From Atherix ibis (Eukaryota > Arthropoda > Insecta > Diptera > Athericidae), in NCBI GenBank assembly GCA_958298945.1, contig OY282606.1:90651696-90715695 (forward strand): 64,000 bases of DNA, in the 5' to 3' direction. The notes below the pieces were generated by a model. The model did not search any database. It saw only the letters and a list, made by a program, of their open reading frames with translations, and was not told the origin of the DNA. Every line of letters begins with the position of its first letter. The stretch's first letter is position 1. The translations under genes and the position numbers were made by a program. Shown here in pieces: positions 24,540 through 35,454 of the stretch.

Positions 24540-24614
24540 CAATTACCAATTTGATTTGCAATTTGATTAATTTAAAATTATTCCTGTTTACATTTAACAA
24601 GATTATTAGATTCA

Positions 24615-24838
24615 TACCTTGTAAAACCCCTCAAGTGTCTACAGAAAAAAAGGAGAACCCTCAGCCATCTCTAGGAAACAATAAACGACCTTAAATACAT
24701 ACAGAAAAAAATAAACCACCTTAAATGTATTTAGAAGAAAAAAAAACAATAAAAATGCCTCGACAAAACAACAAAAGCCCTCAAATGTCACCATAAAAAC
24801 ACCTCAAATGCATTCCGAAAAAATAGAACCACTCAAAT
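24615..24838. repeat. Degenerate array of roughly 30-bp CCTCAAATG units
   Basis: Units starting ccctcaagtg, ccctcagcca, ccttaaatac, ccttaaatgt, cctcgacaaa, ccctcaaatg and cctcaaatgc follow at about 20-40 bp, each with an acagaaaaaa-type tail. The array seems to resume after the mariner (aaacttctcatatgtttcc at 26160). Near 26212-26250, an inverted counterpart of the aaaacccctcaagtg start can be read. It may be the end structure of a larger non-autonomous element. Confidence 0.55.
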
Positions 24839-24874
24839 AACATTCGGCTGAAAAGTTTAGAACATTGACGTCTA

Positions 24875-24957
24875 GATGGCGCCTCTTGCAAAAATCCATG
24901 CTTCAAATGATTCCTGATGGCGCCTCTTGACAAAGCGCCATGCTTCAAATGATTCCT
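24875..24957. repeat. 41-bp tandem duplication in the mariner leader
   Basis: Both units start gatggcgcctcttg and end ccatgcttcaaatgattcct, differing by a few bases in the middle. They lie between the left inverted repeat and the transposase start. Confidence 0.9.
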
Positions 24958-25038
24958 GTCAAAATTTGACAGCAATCGGTCGATTGGTTCGTGAGATACA
25001 GCATATTGAGTGGAGCAACTTTTGTTTTTGAAAAAAAA

Positions 25039-26073
25039 ATGGATGAAGACGAATTTCGTGTATTGATAAAGCATTGCTTTTTGATGAAAAAAAATACAGT
25101 GGAAACCAATGCATGATTTGACAAACGTTATCCGGACTCTGCTCCAACTATTTCAACTGTGGAATATTGGTTTCGTCAATTTCGAACTGGTCGTACGAGC
25201 ACAGTTGATGCAGAACGCAGTGGACGCCCAAAAGAGGTGGTGACGACAGAAAACATCAAAAAAATCCACAAAATAATTTTAAATGACCGTAAAGTGAAGT
25301 TGAGCGAGATAGCTGAGACTCTGAAGATATCGAAAGAGCGTGTTGGACATATCGTGCATGAATATTTGGGCATGCGAAAGCTGTGTGCAAAGTGGGTGCC
25401 GCGTGAGCTCATTGTGGACCAAAAACAACAACGTGTTGATGATTCTGAGCAGTGTTTGGAGCTGTTCAAGCGCAATAAACCCTCATTTTTGCGTCGATAT
25501 GTGACAATGGATGAAACATGGCTCCGTCACTACACTCCAGAGTCCAATCGGCAGTCGGCAGACTGGAAAGTGAGCGACGAACCGAATCCAAAGCGTGGAA
25601 AGACGCAACAGTCGGCTGGCAAGGTGATGGCGTCTGTATTTTGGGATGCGCATGGTATAATATTCATTGACTATCTCCAGAAGGGACAGATGATGAACAG
25701 CGACTATTATATAGCGTTATTGGATCGTTTGAAGAAAGAAATCGCTAAGAAACGGCCTCATTTGAAGAAGAAAAAAGTGTTGTTTCACCAAGACAATGCA
25801 CCTTGTCACAAGTCGATGAAAACGATGGTCAAACACAAAGAATTAGGCTACGAATTGCTGCCCCATCCACCGTATTCACCAGATCTGGCCCCCAGCGATT
25901 TTTTCCTGTTTGCAGACCTCAAGAGAATGCTCGCTGGCAAGAAATTTAAGACCGATGATGAAACTGAGGCCTATTTTGAGGCAAAACCGAAAGAGTACTA
26001 TAAAAATGGTATCGAAAAGTTGGAAGATCGCTATTATCGCTGTATCGCCCTCGAAGGCAACTATGTTGAATAA
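25039..26073 (+). pseudogene. Himar1-like mariner transposase, one in-frame stop
   Basis: The frame starts at ATG 25039-25041 (MDEDEFRVLIKHCFL) and stays open for 344 codons to 26071-26073 except for a TGA at 25114-25116. Relatives have Trp there, so this is a single TGG to TGA change. The rest is well kept: ENIKKIHKIILNDRK and SKERVGHIVHEYL of the DNA-binding helices, then VTMDETWLRHYTPESNRQ, SAGKVMASVFWDAHG, HQDNAPCH and PYSPDLAPSDFFLF. All three catalytic Asp are present with 34 residues between the last two. Compared with my memory of the family there is also a short in-frame loss of about 4 residues after KKFKTDD. An internal ATG is not likely to give a functional protein, because the first helix would be missing. 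Confidence 0.95.
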
Positions 26074-26143
26074 TAAAAATGAATTTTGCAAAAAACAAAT
26101 ATTTTTACTGTGTTACGTTCTAAACTTTTCAGCCGAACTGTTA

Positions 26144-28332
26144 TATCCAGGGAAGCAATAAAACTTCTCATATGTTTCCATGAAGTTATGTGTATAATTT
26201 CGATATAAATTTAATTCTTTGCAAATCTTTCTGTTAACATTTGACGGGGTTTTATGGATTCGTTTGCATATAATCGAATCTGATAAAATATTTCCATTTT
26301 CTCATATGCTCCAACAATTACCCCTTTCCCCTGTGTATATGTAATTATATGATAAAATATCTACCGGTTTTTTCAACTAATTTAATGATACAGAATTTAT
26401 TCGCTTCTATTCATTTTTATTATTCTAATATCACAAGGCGGCAAACCTATCAAAATGCAATTTTATCTAACGAATACGCAATTAAATCGAATAATGATCG
26501 AAATCAAAATCACATAAAATCTAATAAGATCAGTTCATAAAAGTTTTCTATACCGTCGTGCATGGATATTTGCAAAGAATTTGTGATCGTTCAATATTTA
26601 TACGAGTTGGATTATGTATGGTTTGATTTCTATACGCAGGAACAACTTGGGATCACAATAAAAAGTACGAAAATAAAATCTTTACTTACCGTCCTTATAC
26701 TCTTACCCTTTTGTGCATAAATATATTCATGTATGCATAGAGAGATGAATTTGTATTTATTTGAAAATATTTCTTTTAATATCATAGCCAAATGTTTATA
26801 TTGAATTATTATGAAAAGAATAAATAAAAAATTACAGAATAAATTATTTAGTAAAATGCCAAAAAAAAAGAACAATCCAAATCGATTCTATACCATATCA
26901 TGAAATGTACATAAAAACGTCACAACGTTCGAAGAAACAACGTAGAATGCAATTAAGATACACAGTCATACCTAAACCATACTTGTACACTCACCAACTA
27001 ATTTATGGAAAATGCAAAGAATCCTATTTGCTATTGGTTCGTGGGGAGATTCAATGAGGTGGAGTTGTGCAGGTATGGGGCTCAGTCCGAGATTGTAATT
27101 TAATGAAATACGAATGCAACTAAAATGATAAATTTATGCTAATCATTTTAATTGTTATTATCGATAAATTTATTGCAGCTATTCACTTATGACTAGAAGT
27201 ATTAAAATGCATTTCTTTTCGTAATCTGCACATTTTATGCATACCTATAAGTGTGTGTGTGTGTATGTTCTGTGGTGCAGTAAAAAAAAAAGAATCGTTA
27301 CAGCCAACTTTTATCTAGTACGAGCTTGAGTATATTTTTCTTGTTTGATTTTATTAAAAGTACTCCTATTGATTTGGTACCATAAAAACGTATGCAAACG
27401 TGTTGGCTTGAAAAGTGCATTTGGTTGAATATAATTTTTCTCTCATTATCGTCAATAGTGAAGGTGGTAAATCCAAGAATTTGATTCTTGTTAGAAATAT
27501 GTACCCAGATAAATTCTCTAAAAGTTTTTACTACGAATACCCCCACTTCTATAATAATAATGATAACAATTTTAAATGATGTCGATACGATGGTAAATTT
27601 ATAACCGATCAGATACTAACCCTAAAGGACCAATCATTCAATAAGGTTCGCTTGTTATTCGTTTATCATCACTTATTTTATTTCCCACCTCAACTCAGAT
27701 CATTAGTATTTCTTATGGAAATTTGCCTTCAAGTCATATAATCGTATTTATAGTCCTTCACTTTCCCGCAATTGTTTAGAAAAATATTCTCTATTTATTA
27801 CGATATTGTGTAGGAAAATTATACCAAATTTAAATATTTCAGATATGAAAATTGGACCAAAAATTCTCGATTGTTATTTTTTTAAATTTATTTACAATAA
27901 ATTATTTTTTATTATTATTACAATTTTAGCTAGGAATATAAAATCTAGAAAAAAGGCCCAAATTTAATAAAATTATCTGTTCGAAGCACTAAAGATTTTT
28001 TTCCAATTATTCCCAATTTATAACTAAACACGGTACATTGTTCTTATTTATCAGTAATAAATCCGTTAATAACTGCAGTATCTAATACGATTTGTGGTAG
28101 AAAACTAAAGAGACTAGCATCACTGAGAATAGTCCCTTTTAAACGTGTAGTAGAAGTTTGATCGTCGTTTGGTAACGCTAGGAACCGATAGAGTTTAGTT
28201 TTTTTAGTGCGTTATAGAAAATGAAGCAGCGAAATTTTGTACTAAGCTTGGTAAATTTGTGAATTTGACCTATTAAAAAGTGCGGCGAGGCCACTAAAGT
28301 TTTCCAAGGTATCTTTTGAGTATTTTCTTATA
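26144..28332. other. AT-rich spacer
   Basis: No supported gene. A GT dinucleotide run lies at 27251-27264. A minus-strand 82-codon frame at 27298-27546 has protein-like composition but no ATG and no recognised motif. Confidence 0.55.
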
Positions 28333-29140
28333 CGAGGTCTTTTAAAAAAATATCGCGAATTTTGAATTTCCGCGGGATACGTATATTCGATTTTCGATTT
28401 TTTGTGGCGTTATGTTGGTACTCATGTCATTCACTTATGCCGAAAAATTCGGTCATTTTGAATGTTCAGTTAATTTTTGGCTTGCACGTGTTTTGGTTCG
28501 TCTTCGATTTTTGCCCATTTTCGACCAAAAACAGCATCGCATTAGCATTGCTAAGGAACTGTTGGACTCTGTTCGCGACGATCAAAATTTGCTCTAGAGG
28601 GTCATAACTGGTAACGAATCATGGGTTTATGGTTATGACGTGGGTACCAAAGCTCAATGATCCCAATGGAAGCTCCCGCACGAGCCAAGACCGAAAAAAT
28701 CGCGCCATGTTCGGTAGAATGTGAAGGTTTTGCTTACAGTTCTCTTCGATTCCAGAGGCGTGATGCATCACGAGTTCTTCCCACAGGGTAGAACGGTCAA
28801 TAAGGAATATTACCTGCACGTTATGCGCAAGTTGCGCGAAGCAATCCGCAAGAAACACCCGGATTTGTGGAAGAATAAAAATTGGCTTTTCCACCATGAT
28901 AACGCCCTTGCTCACGCATCGTTGCTTGTGCGCGAATTTTTGACCAAACCAACACACTAATAATGCCGCAGCCACCGTATTCCTCAGATCTGGCCCCCTT
29001 TAACTTTTTCTTGTTCCCGAAACAGATTCTTTGATCAATTTTTTGGAATGTGCAAAAATCGAAGACGAGCCAAAACACGTGCAAGCAAAGCAGCTGTCAA
29101 AAATTAACTGAACATTCAAAATGGCCGAACTTGTCTGCAT
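28333..29140 (+). mobile_element. GVQW-type mariner derivative ending in an inverted copy of its own 5' end
   Basis: The left end CGAGGTCTTTTAAAAAAATA follows a TA (28331-28332) and matches the end of the sister copy at 32259. The leader (28438-28519) runs directly into mid-gene sequence at 28520, so the DNA-binding half is deleted. After the catalytic region the element does not reach a right inverted repeat. Instead, 29022-29140 is the reverse complement of the leader plus the first codons of the same transposase. No right-hand TIR or TA duplication is seen. Confidence 0.8.
28520..29021 (+). pseudogene. GVQW-type mariner transposase fragment with two of three catalytic Asp replaced
   Basis: The frame reads FDQKQHRISIAKELLDSV, RVITGNESWVYGYD, VKVLLTVLFDSRGV, TVNKEYYL and WLFHHDNALAHASLLVREF, then after a frameshift near 28947, MPQPPYSSDLAPFNFFLF. 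The first catalytic Asp is Asn (TGNESW, codon 28613-28615) and the third is Asn (APFN, about 29002-29004). Only the middle one survives. Stops are TAG 28595-28597, TGA 28658-28660 and TAG 28715-28717. This lineage is commonly labelled GVQW3- or SETMAR-like in arthropod annotation. Confidence 0.85.
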
Positions 29141-30370
29141 TCTAAGAGAAAATTCTTAGAAGGCTTTTGATGGCACAAAAAATTTAAAAATAAATATTTT
29201 GTTTAGTTTTTTTTTTTTATAAAAAAGTAAATTTATTGTTTATGATCAAAAAAGATTCAGAATCTTTTGGGAATATTAGACTATCTTCATAATTGGTTTT
29301 CCTAAGGATGGAGGCTGGTATCTACCCTGTATTAATAGTCTATACCTCGGGGTGTTTTTCAGAAATATAAAAGTACTAAAACTCATAAGCACATATTTTT
29401 CAGTTCAAAATTATTTGGATAAAAAAACTACGAAAACACGCAACCAAATACGAATGATTACCAATAAATTCCATTTAATATTTTTGCGTTCAACAATTGC
29501 ACTTATTTAATGTTAAATATTTTCTAAAGGACAAAAAGCGAAAGGAAGTAAATAGAATATAATAAAGTTAATAAACAACCTTATTATTATTCGATGAGAA
29601 TAAATTATATGAGTGAGTATATTGAAGAAAAATTCAGTTGAATGCATTTTCTTATTAAAATGAACACTTTGACCTTTGTTGCATAGCTAGTGTCGATGGT
29701 GTGGTGTATTCTCAAGACTTACCGACCTTATATATATAAATCGTTCAAATCGGGTAGTTGAAGAAAATATTTGTATTACAATGAAAAAACGCAATAATAA
29801 TAATAAAAAAAACATGCACAAAATCCAAACACTATTATTATTAATATTTCCATTAAATAAAATCGAGGTGACTGGAAAATTGAAACAAGCAAAAAAGTCT
29901 TTTTTGTAAAAAGAAAATTCATCGTGTTCAAAGTTAGTCGGGGAATAATTGCTTATTATTACAAGTATTGGCGGTGAGTTCATATCAAAAGATCTGATAA
30001 CTTGACTGACTTATAGTTTTCAGTAAGTTTTAAGGCGATGCATAGGAGCTGTTCCTATTCTTTGGTATACTCCATAGAGACATATATGGTTTGGGGATCA
30101 TGTGGGTGTTTAAGGTGTTGAACAGATTTTTCCACGATCAATTTATCACCTGAGCTGTTATGAATGCGGTACATACACAAACTCACAATCTAGTGTGTAA
30201 TTAGGCCTTTTAAATAATATTCATTTATATAATAACAGAAATTCAAGAGAAGAGAAACACCAAAAGATATTCGCTTGAATCGTTATTAAAAATTATGGAT
30301 TTTTTTTAAAAATAATTTCTCACCTTAAGTTGTAAATAAAATAAGTTCGATGAAAGGGTTTGGTTTTATG
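29141..30370. other. AT-rich spacer
   Basis: No gene recognised. A short stretch at about 30025-30170 is less AT-rich, but its frames are broken and unrecognised. Confidence 0.55.
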
Positions 30371-30372
30371 TA

Positions 30373-30658
30373 CAGTGCATGCCAAAAGTATTTATCGTTT
30401 TTCAATCGCCTGTCTACCGTTTTTAGAGATACTAGTTTGGAACCCATATCTAAGGTGCAATGAGTCTACGATTCCTTTTACTAGTTTCAAAAATTAGGCG
30501 ATCCCCCTAAACTTTTTTTTTAATTATTTAAGTAAATAATAAAATATATTAATATATCCTAAAAAAAAAATTCAATTTATTACAATACAATTTTTACTAA
30601 AGATAAAAAAGAGAATATTTTGTTATCAAGAAGGCTGGCATACTTTTTGCCGCCAATG
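30373..30658. mobile_element. Possible Tc1-type MITE
   Basis: The left end cagtgcatgccaaaagtat and the right end (read inward) cattggcggcaaaaagtat are imperfect inverted repeats, each preceded by TA (30371-30372 and 30659-30660). The ends resemble Tc1-family termini (CAGT..GGCAAAAAGTAT). The 286-bp interior is AT-rich and non-coding. Confidence 0.55.
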
Positions 30659-30660
30659 TA

Positions 30661-32258
30661 CATCATTGCAATTATAAAAGTTTCAATTTTCTACTCTTGC
30701 ACATTAGCAAACGAACCATCTTTTCTCATGAAATAACATTTAATTTACATACTCGTATATTTATATTTGACTTATTTGAATTAATGTAGTTAATTCATAA
30801 ATTTTGTATTAAATATTTTGAATAATTTTAATCAGAAAACTTTATTGAGCGATATTGATCTCTAAGCAATAGAAGAAAGACACCGTGTGATGACATAAAT
30901 TCCAATCGTACCAACTCAACAGTTTTGTTTCCTTCTGTCGTCTTTCTACAACCAAAACCGAATTGTGAAAATTAGAAATTCTTCCGATTAGAAATGTTGA
31001 CAGGTTCCGATACCCTCTCAAACAGAATGACATCTTAATTCTTGGGAAAATTCACCAATCGCGCTTTTTCCAATGATTTTATCGCGATTATTTATCGATA
31101 CTCATACACTATGGGTAAGTTCATATTCTAATCGGAGTGTATGTGTGGAGCACACCCCTTTCGTTGTATCATTTTCTATTTTGTTATATCTCCCCTTTCC
31201 AATCTTTTCCAATAAATTTGAATTTTTAATCAATTGGAAGTCAAAGACTAGTCGTACTTTACTAACCAAATCAGTTTCCTATTGTTTTAGTTCAAATTAA
31301 TCGATTTCTTTCCCATCAACTCTTACTAATTTAATAGTTTTGTAATCGATGTGTTAAAAGATATTATATTTCATAACCATTATAATTTTTTATCTTGAAA
31401 AATACGTGCTTTTAAACAATAGTTTCTATTAATTTTGAGTTTTTTTTTTGTGCTCAATAGGAATTTTCAAACTTTTGATATACGATAACGAGCTTTTCAT
31501 AGAAGAACTTTATTTTTTGTTGCAGAATTTAAATATTGAGTAGACATTTTTTTTTTTTTGAGAAAAATTTATAAGAAATTTGCAAAATGAAATGTTCAAA
31601 TAAATATAAATAAGCATCAACAGTTCATTTAAGTCGTTTTGATTTGATTTCTAACAAAGCTAATATATTCTAGTTTTTTGTGTCGTCGAATGCCAATAAC
31701 CTTCTTTTCTCTTCTGCAAGCTAATGATTCGATATTTGATAATAATCGTTTGGGGATTAATTTAAAAAAATAAAAGAAATATTTTTGATAAAAACTTTGT
31801 TCCTTTTTCTCTTTTTTTAAAATTTTGTGTCGAATTTGGTAATAAAACTTATTACCAAAAGTAGGGCAGAACCTAAATGAACAAAATTTTTGTTGAAAAT
31901 TTAAAAATTCTAACTTTAAATAATATATTGTTATTGGATTTAAAGTTTAAAAAAAATTGATATTGTACCATTTAAGTAGTTTTGAAATTTTAAAAGTTTC
32001 AATTAGAATTTTCCAATTAAAAATATTTTCCTTGGATATAAAATACAAAGTTATTAATTTTTAGTTTGGAAAGTACAGTTCAGTAATTTTATATTTTAAA
32101 TAAATATAAGCTATTTTTATTTCTATTTATTTATTTTAAAGTATGCCATTTTAGATTGCGAATTATTTAAATAACATCAAAGGCATATTAAGTACACTGA
32201 TTGAGCGCTGCAACAACAGGCTTTACATGCTGATTTTTTGGACAAAAAAAAAATTGAA
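30661..32258. other. AT-rich spacer
   Basis: No gene recognised. Frames of 63-75 codons at 30842-31033 and 31073-31300 have no motifs and no support. Confidence 0.55.
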
Positions 32259-33009
32259 CGAGGTCTGTTCAAAAAGTATTTTGAATTTCAGCGGGTTACG
32301 TATGGTATTTTCAATTTTCGATTTTTTGTGGCGTTATGTTGGTACTCATGTCTCTCACTTATGCCGACAAGTTCGGCCATTTTGATTATTCAGTTAATTT
32401 TTGGACAGCTGCTTTGCTTGCACGTGTTTTGAGTCGTCTTCGATTTTTGCCCATTCCAAAAAATGGATCAAAGAATCTGTATCAAATTTTGTGTGAAAAA
32501 CAAAATTAATTGCGCGGACGCATTCCGAATGTTAACTGTGGTATATGGTGAAGGTACCTTGGACCGAAGCAATGTTTATCGTTGGTACATAATGTTCTCA
32601 GAGGGCCGAGAAGCTGTGAACGACGAAAAGCGTGCCGGGGCGTGTGAACGACAGTTTTCTCTGATTGCAGGGGCGTGGTCATCATGAGTTCTTGCCACAG
32701 GATAGAACGGTCAATAAAGAATATTACCTGCAAGTTATGCGCAAGTTGCGCGAAGCGATCCGCCAGAAACGCCCGGATTTGTGAAAGAACAAAAATTGGC
32801 TTTTCCCATTTTTGGCCAAAAACAACACACTAATAATGCCGCTGCCACCATATTCCGCAAATCTGGCCCCCTGTTTATAACGTGGAAAAAACGTTAGTGT
32901 ATAATATCTGGTGAGGATTACTTTGAAGGGGACAAAATAGATATTCATGAATAAATAAATCATTTTTGAAAAAAACACAAAATTCGCGATACTTTTTGAA
33001 CAGGCCTCG
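32259..33009 (+). mobile_element. Deletion derivative of the GVQW-type mariner
   Basis: Inverted ends start CGAGGTCTGTTCAAAAAGTA (left) and CGAGGCCTGTTCAAAAAGTA (right, read inward). TA follows the right end (33010-33011); the left flank is AA, probably mutated. It shares leader and end sequence with the copy at 28333. At 751 bp, it has lost most of the gene in at least three internal deletions. It lies next to a rosa-like fragment that starts immediately after its right end. Confidence 0.88.
32463..32954 (+). pseudogene. Remnant GVQW-type mariner transposase
   Basis: It starts with ATG at 32463 and keeps about 60 residues of the DNA-binding region (MDQRICIKFCVKNKINCADA, TLDRSNVYRWYIMFSEGRE). 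It then jumps to the late catalytic region (EFLPQDRTVNKEYYLQVMRK after a 1-base shift), carries a TGA in place of Trp before KNKNWLF, and skips the block holding the second catalytic Asp. It resumes at LAKNNTLIMPLPPYSANLAP, skips again past the third Asp, and ends GEDYFEGDKIDIHE at 32952-32954. No catalytic Asp is left. Confidence 0.85.
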
Positions 33010-33011
33010 TA

Positions 33012-33245
33012 ATTTCAACAAAACGACGCCACGATCCACACTTCACCATAAATTTAAGCTTCATTGCACGAAAAGTTCCCAGTATATGTAATTTCGAGAC
33101 TTGGTGATATCAATTGGTCTTTTTTGTATAAAACAATACAAAAAATTGTATTTTTGCAATAAAACTTTAAATTTTAGATCATTTAAAAATCAACATCAGC
33201 AAAGTTATGGACAAATTTCCGGTCTAAATATGCAAATAAAAATTT
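33012..33245 (+). pseudogene. Rosa-like transposase fragment beside the mariner insertion
   Basis: Starting directly after the mariner's TA, the plus strand encodes FQQNDATIHTSP, then ASLHEKFPVYVISRLGDIN, and after a deletion LKINISKVMDKFPV. This matches WFQQDGATCHT...FPGR.ISR.GDVNWPP of the rosa-like lineage. The catalytic QQDG is QQND here. The upstream half is expected on the other side of the mariner (before 32259), but I cannot read it clearly. Confidence 0.65.
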
Positions 33246-34610
33246 ATTAAAATCTCTACTTTAAAATATGTTTAATTTAACCTTTACTTTATGAAGCGCA
33301 ATTTGATTAAGTATTTAATAAAAAAAAATTAGAATCTTCTTCTGTAATTCAATAGATTTGCAAAAGTAATTCGTATTTTAAAAATCATTCAATTTGTATC
33401 TTTACTTATATTGGCATGTGTGAACCCCAGATTTATAACGATTCCGCCAATGTGGTTTCCGATTCGGTAAGACAACGAATACTGAAATGTTGCTCGTATT
33501 TTTACTGAGGGTGCATAATTTATCAAAAAGGGTGATTTCTCCTTGCCAGCTCTGTAGTCCCTCATATTTCTCATCATTCAACAAACAAAAAAAAAGACCA
33601 CGATTATCACAACTACTGTTGACTGAGTGACCAGTTCATGACCGGAAATAGTCCTCAGACTATGCTAAACGATCTTTTCATGCTCAGTGAACATTAAAAA
33701 CGGATGGCATCGATCGCAGATCACAGACAATCGTTGATCGTCCCATTGTTATTGTGCAATCGATTCGATCCATTCCAGTGCGTTCGATTATTGTCATATA
33801 CGGATAATTTGTAGCCTATAGGCATTCCGAAGTTGTTATTTACATTTTGGAAAATTTCCTACATTCCCACTCAAACTTGATTTTGATAATTACAAATTCT
33901 GTTTATGTTCCCAGCATTTATTGTATTTACATCCCCCATCATACGCAACAAGTCGCTACCGATCAGTACGTGTATTTGTTCATATTAATAATGACCAATT
34001 AATAGATATTTATTGATCAATTTTATGATTAAAATGTGTACGATTTTTAATTTCCAACGTTACTATGAATAATTTTATATTCTTAGTATAAAAAAAAACC
34101 CTTTCAATATTACAGTGACAGTATTGTGGGAATATCAATAATTTTAGGGTCAGTTAGTTAAACAAATTTTATATGTAATTAATAAAAACGTTGAAAAAAA
34201 AATTATAATATTGTAAAATATGAGAAAATTCTATAATTTTATTTATTATAAAATTTGTATAAATATTATTTATTATTATTGGTAAACTTAATTTACTAAA
34301 ATGGAAGAAAAATTAAATTAACCATAAAAATGCTAATAAAAAATGATAAAACTTAGTGAGATGCCTTGACAGTACTTAAACCCTACAAATGTATTTACTG
34401 AAAAACAATGTCGTTCGAAAATAACAAAAAATTTATTCCAAAACCTTTTAGTTACGTTCAAAAAAAATTAATGGAAGAATTAAAAAAAATTTTCAAAATA
34501 AAAAAAAAGAACACTTGAAATATTTAAAAAAATATCAATAATTATAACAATTTTTTTATTCTTAGGAACTTTTTGAAATGGTACATAAAAAAGAGAATCT
34601 CTTCGATTAG
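33246..34610. other. AT-rich spacer
   Basis: No gene. A piece ccctacaaatgtatttactgaaaa near 34381 resembles the repeat units at 24.6-24.8 kb. Confidence 0.55.
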
Positions 34611-34620
34611 TTTTCTAATT

Positions 34621-34721
34621 AATCCTAGCAAATGTTCAAAAGGATTAATCCTGTGCATTTGATCTTAATTCTAACAAGATCAAATGCACAGGATTAATCC
34701 TTTTGAATATTTGCTAGGATT
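34621..34721. repeat. 46-bp foldback (long hairpin)
   Basis: The arms 34621-34666 and 34676-34721 are complementary at 45 of 46 positions, with a 9-base loop (aattctaac). The only mismatch, G at 34634, would be a G-U pair in RNA. No protein-coding sequence is recognised in the arms. The form is that of an RNA hairpin precursor or a recently formed foldback. Confidence 0.95.
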
Positions 34722-35454
34722 TGGATTGAATGCATTCGAATTTGCCAGCAAGTCCTGTGAATTGACAATAATTTTGGAAACCGTTTTTACCTCAACTGTT
34801 CCCCGAATTCCAATAGGAACTAACCATATATTCACACACTAATTAAGTGCACTGCGTAACTGGTTCATTTACCATTTGATGACAGGTAGAAGAATCTCCT
34901 TCTCTCTCTCTGTCTGATGTCAATTCTTGTTGAGTGCGAAAAATTCGTGATTGGGGAAAATTCGGTTAAAATCTATTGAAAAATGCATGACATGGAAAAT
35001 TTGGTCTCTATTCTTCAATTGTGGATTCCTGTAGGTAAGAATTTTTCTTAAGTTTTTAAAATGTTTTTGAAGAAAAAAATTCAATAAGAGTTTTTCTTCT
35101 CTTTTTTCTTAATAAGAAAACATTTCTGATTTTCCAATTGCGTTCACAACAACGCATATAAATAATATTTGTGAGTATGCGTAAGTGAACACTTATCGGA
35201 TGCAGACATGCCTTACAGGTTTATGACATTTAAATTATTATAAAAATTTCCGAATTCATTTTGTGAATAAAATTGGAGATTTTTTTGTGTGGTTTAAGAT
35301 TTTCTAATAATTTCCGGTATTTTTTTGGTGATATTTTGACTGTATTTGTTGATGTAATTCACATACACTCATAATTTTAGTCCAATTTATTTAATTTGCC
35401 CAATTTGCGCTTAGGAAAATATAGCTAAATTAACTTTATTTTCTAAATTAGGAG
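34722..35454. other. AT-rich spacer
   Basis: No gene or transposon recognised. Confidence 0.55.

Larger units (their letters stand above)
24840..26141 (+). mobile_element. Himar1-like (irritans group) mariner, nearly intact
   Basis: Inverted ends start ACATTCGGCTGAAAAG on the left and ACAGTTCGGCTGAAAAG on the right (read inward), each flanked by TA (24838-24839 and 26142-26143). Length is 1,302 bp. The single gene has just one nonsense codon. The 5' untranslated part holds a tandem duplication of about 41 bp (24875-24915 and 24916-24957). It is inserted in the CCTCAAATG repeat array. Confidence 0.95.

Noticed and set aside
27298..27546. 82-codon minus-strand frame with protein-like look
   Set aside because: No ATG start, no recognised motif, no neighbours to support it.
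30020..30175. Less AT-rich stretch, possible exon or LINE piece
   Set aside because: Frames are broken and no motif could be recognised.
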